In this document: positions 56,319 to 57,134 of the stretch, one piece after another
How the letters are laid out: each line of letters starts with the position of its first letter
Position numbering within the stretch: position 1 is the stretch's first letter
Origin: JB111 sp052093225
GTDB lineage: Bacteria; Actinomycetota; Actinomycetes; Actinomycetales; Actinomycetaceae
NCBI GenBank assembly: GCA_052093225.1
Contig: JBQDDG010000025.1
Span: 1 to 57,134 of the forward strand
Reading direction: 5' to 3'
DNA: 57,134 nucleotides
Notes under the pieces: model-generated
What the model was told of the DNA's origin: nothing
The model's database searches: none
The model's input: the letters and a program-made list of their open reading frames with translations, nothing else
Translations under genes and position numbers: made by a program

Positions 56319-57134
56319 CTAGGACCGGTCGGCGGGCGGGGAGGCCTCCGCTGCTGCGCGGGCCGCGGCCGGGAGGGCCGAGAGGATCCGGTCGAGAGCG
56401 GCGTCGTCGTGGGCGGCCGTGAGGAACCAGGCCTCGAAGGCGCTCGGCGGGAGCAGCACGCCCGCGTCCGCCATCGCGTGGAAGAACGCCGGGTACCGCC
56501 ACGTCTCCGACGCCTTTGCGGCCGCGTAATCCGGCACGCCGCCCGCGGCAGCCTCGCCGAGGAACACCGAGAACAGGTTCCCGGCCCGGCTGACCACGTG
56601 CGGGAGACCGACGGCGTCGAGGGCAGCCCCCGCGGCGCGCGCCACCGTCTCGGCGGCGGAGTCCACCGCGGCATAGACGGCGTCGTCGGCCAGGCGCAGG
56701 GTCGCGAGGCCCGCGGCGGTCGCCAGCGGGTTCCCGGACAGCGTGCCCGCCTGGTAGACGGGCCCGCTCGGGGCGAGCTGGTCCATCACCTCGGCGCGGC
56801 CCGTGAGGGCGGCGAGCGGCATCCCGCCGCCGAGCACCTTGCCGAACGTGAACAGGTCGGGGGCCCAGCCCTCGGCCGCGCCCTCGAGCCCCCACCAGCC
56901 CGCGGGGCCGACGCGGAACCCGGTGAGCACCTCGTCGAGGACGAGCAGCGCGCCGTGGCGGGCGGTCAGCTCGCGCAGCGCGCGGTTGTACCCCGGGGCG
57001 GGTGCCACGACGCCCATGTTCGCCGCGGCACCCTCGACGATGACCGCGGCCACCTTCTCGCCGTGCGCCTGGAGCACCGCCTCCATCGCGGGCAGGTCGT
57101 TGTACGGCACGACGACGGTGAGCGCCGCGATCTC
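56319..57134 (-). CDS. hemL: Glutamate-1-semialdehyde 2,1-aminomutase, C-terminal part
   Basis: The visible 271 codons are the C-terminal two-thirds of a PLP-dependent aminomutase making 5-aminolevulinate for heme; the N-terminus is beyond the right edge. VLDEVLTGFRVGPAGW carries the PLP-pyridine Asp, and the Schiff-base Lys is in LFTFGKVLGGGMPLAAL. YQAGTLSGNPLATAAGLATL is also typical. The sequence stays in frame to base 57134. The stop is TAG, and the palindromic repeat follows directly. Confidence 0.93.
   Translation of the reverse strand, partial: EIAALTVVVPYNDLPAMEAVLQAHGEKVAAVIVEGAAANMGVVAPAPGYNRALRELTARHGALLVLDEVLTGFRVGPAGWWGLEGAAEGWAPDLFTFGKVLGGGMPLAALTGRAEVMDQLAPSGPVYQAGTLSGNPLATAAGLATLRLADDAVYAAVDSAAETVARAAGAALDAVGLPHVVSRAGNLFSVFLGEAAAGGVPDYAAAKASETWRYPAFFHAMADAGVLLPPSAFEAWFLTAAHDDAALDRILSALPAAARAAAEASPPADRS

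Overview
The window is a continuous stretch of very GC-rich chromosome. Codons end almost always in G or C, GTG and TTG starts are common, a WhiB-family regulator is present, and many genes carry a TAnnnT hexamer 6-7 nt before the start codon with no ribosome binding site (leaderless genes). This points to an actinobacterium, most likely a member of Micrococcales; I cannot name the genus from sequence alone. There is no plasmid, phage, integrase, transposase, tRNA, rRNA or CRISPR array. The order mixes housekeeping genes with metabolic and transport genes in short operons.

Layout: (1) 1-9.7 kb: a truncated 3-oxoacid CoA-transferase pair, an FAH-family hydrolase, a double VOC-domain protein, a DEAD-box RNA helicase, a GH13 glycogen debranching enzyme with an unusual N-terminal extension, and a coupled pair (ATC-hydrolase family plus M20 N-carbamoyl amidohydrolase) resembling the thiazoline-carboxylate to cysteine pathway. 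(2) 9.7-16 kb: a long AT-rich inverted repeat, a lone ectoine synthase, an Nramp-family protein lacking both canonical metal motifs, an HdeD-like membrane protein whose stop codon lies in a 9-bp tandem repeat, and a SWIM/SNF2 helicase. (3) 16-27.5 kb: a two-cysteine pyridoxal kinase, aldo/keto reductase, AI-2E family membrane protein, UGPase, WhiB, FGGY kinase, RibD-like reductase, SDR and glycerol dehydrogenase. (4) 27.6-27.9 kb: an assembly gap (10 Ns) flanked by implausible poly-G/poly-C sequence. (5) 27.9-37.5 kb: acyltransferase, CYTH protein, patatin phospholipase, a divergent TetR/MMPL pair with a visible operator, SnoaL-like protein, and threonine deaminase coupled to a nucleotidyltransferase. 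(6) 37.6-46.3 kb, an envelope region: CopC-like protein, DUF2079 membrane protein translationally coupled to a 1005-residue kinase-like/flippase fusion, and two overlapping SPFH genes. (7) 46.5-50.3 kb: a csoR-copZ-copA copper operon with its operator, followed by a helically phased repeat array. (8) 50.4-57.1 kb: an unrecognised 496-aa protein, Ppx/GppA, GNAT and DedA (coupled), purB and a truncated hemL.

How the parts work together: the copper operon is the clearest regulatory circuit (sensor, chaperone and exporter behind one operator), and CopC nearby may belong to the same physiology. TetR/MMPL is a classic repressor-exporter pair. Four gene pairs use a 4-nt GTGA stop/start overlap, so their products are probably made in fixed ratio. 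Intergenic DNA is unusually informative: perfect hairpins at convergent ends, a 79-bp palindromic element present twice in opposite orientation, and several short tandem arrays.
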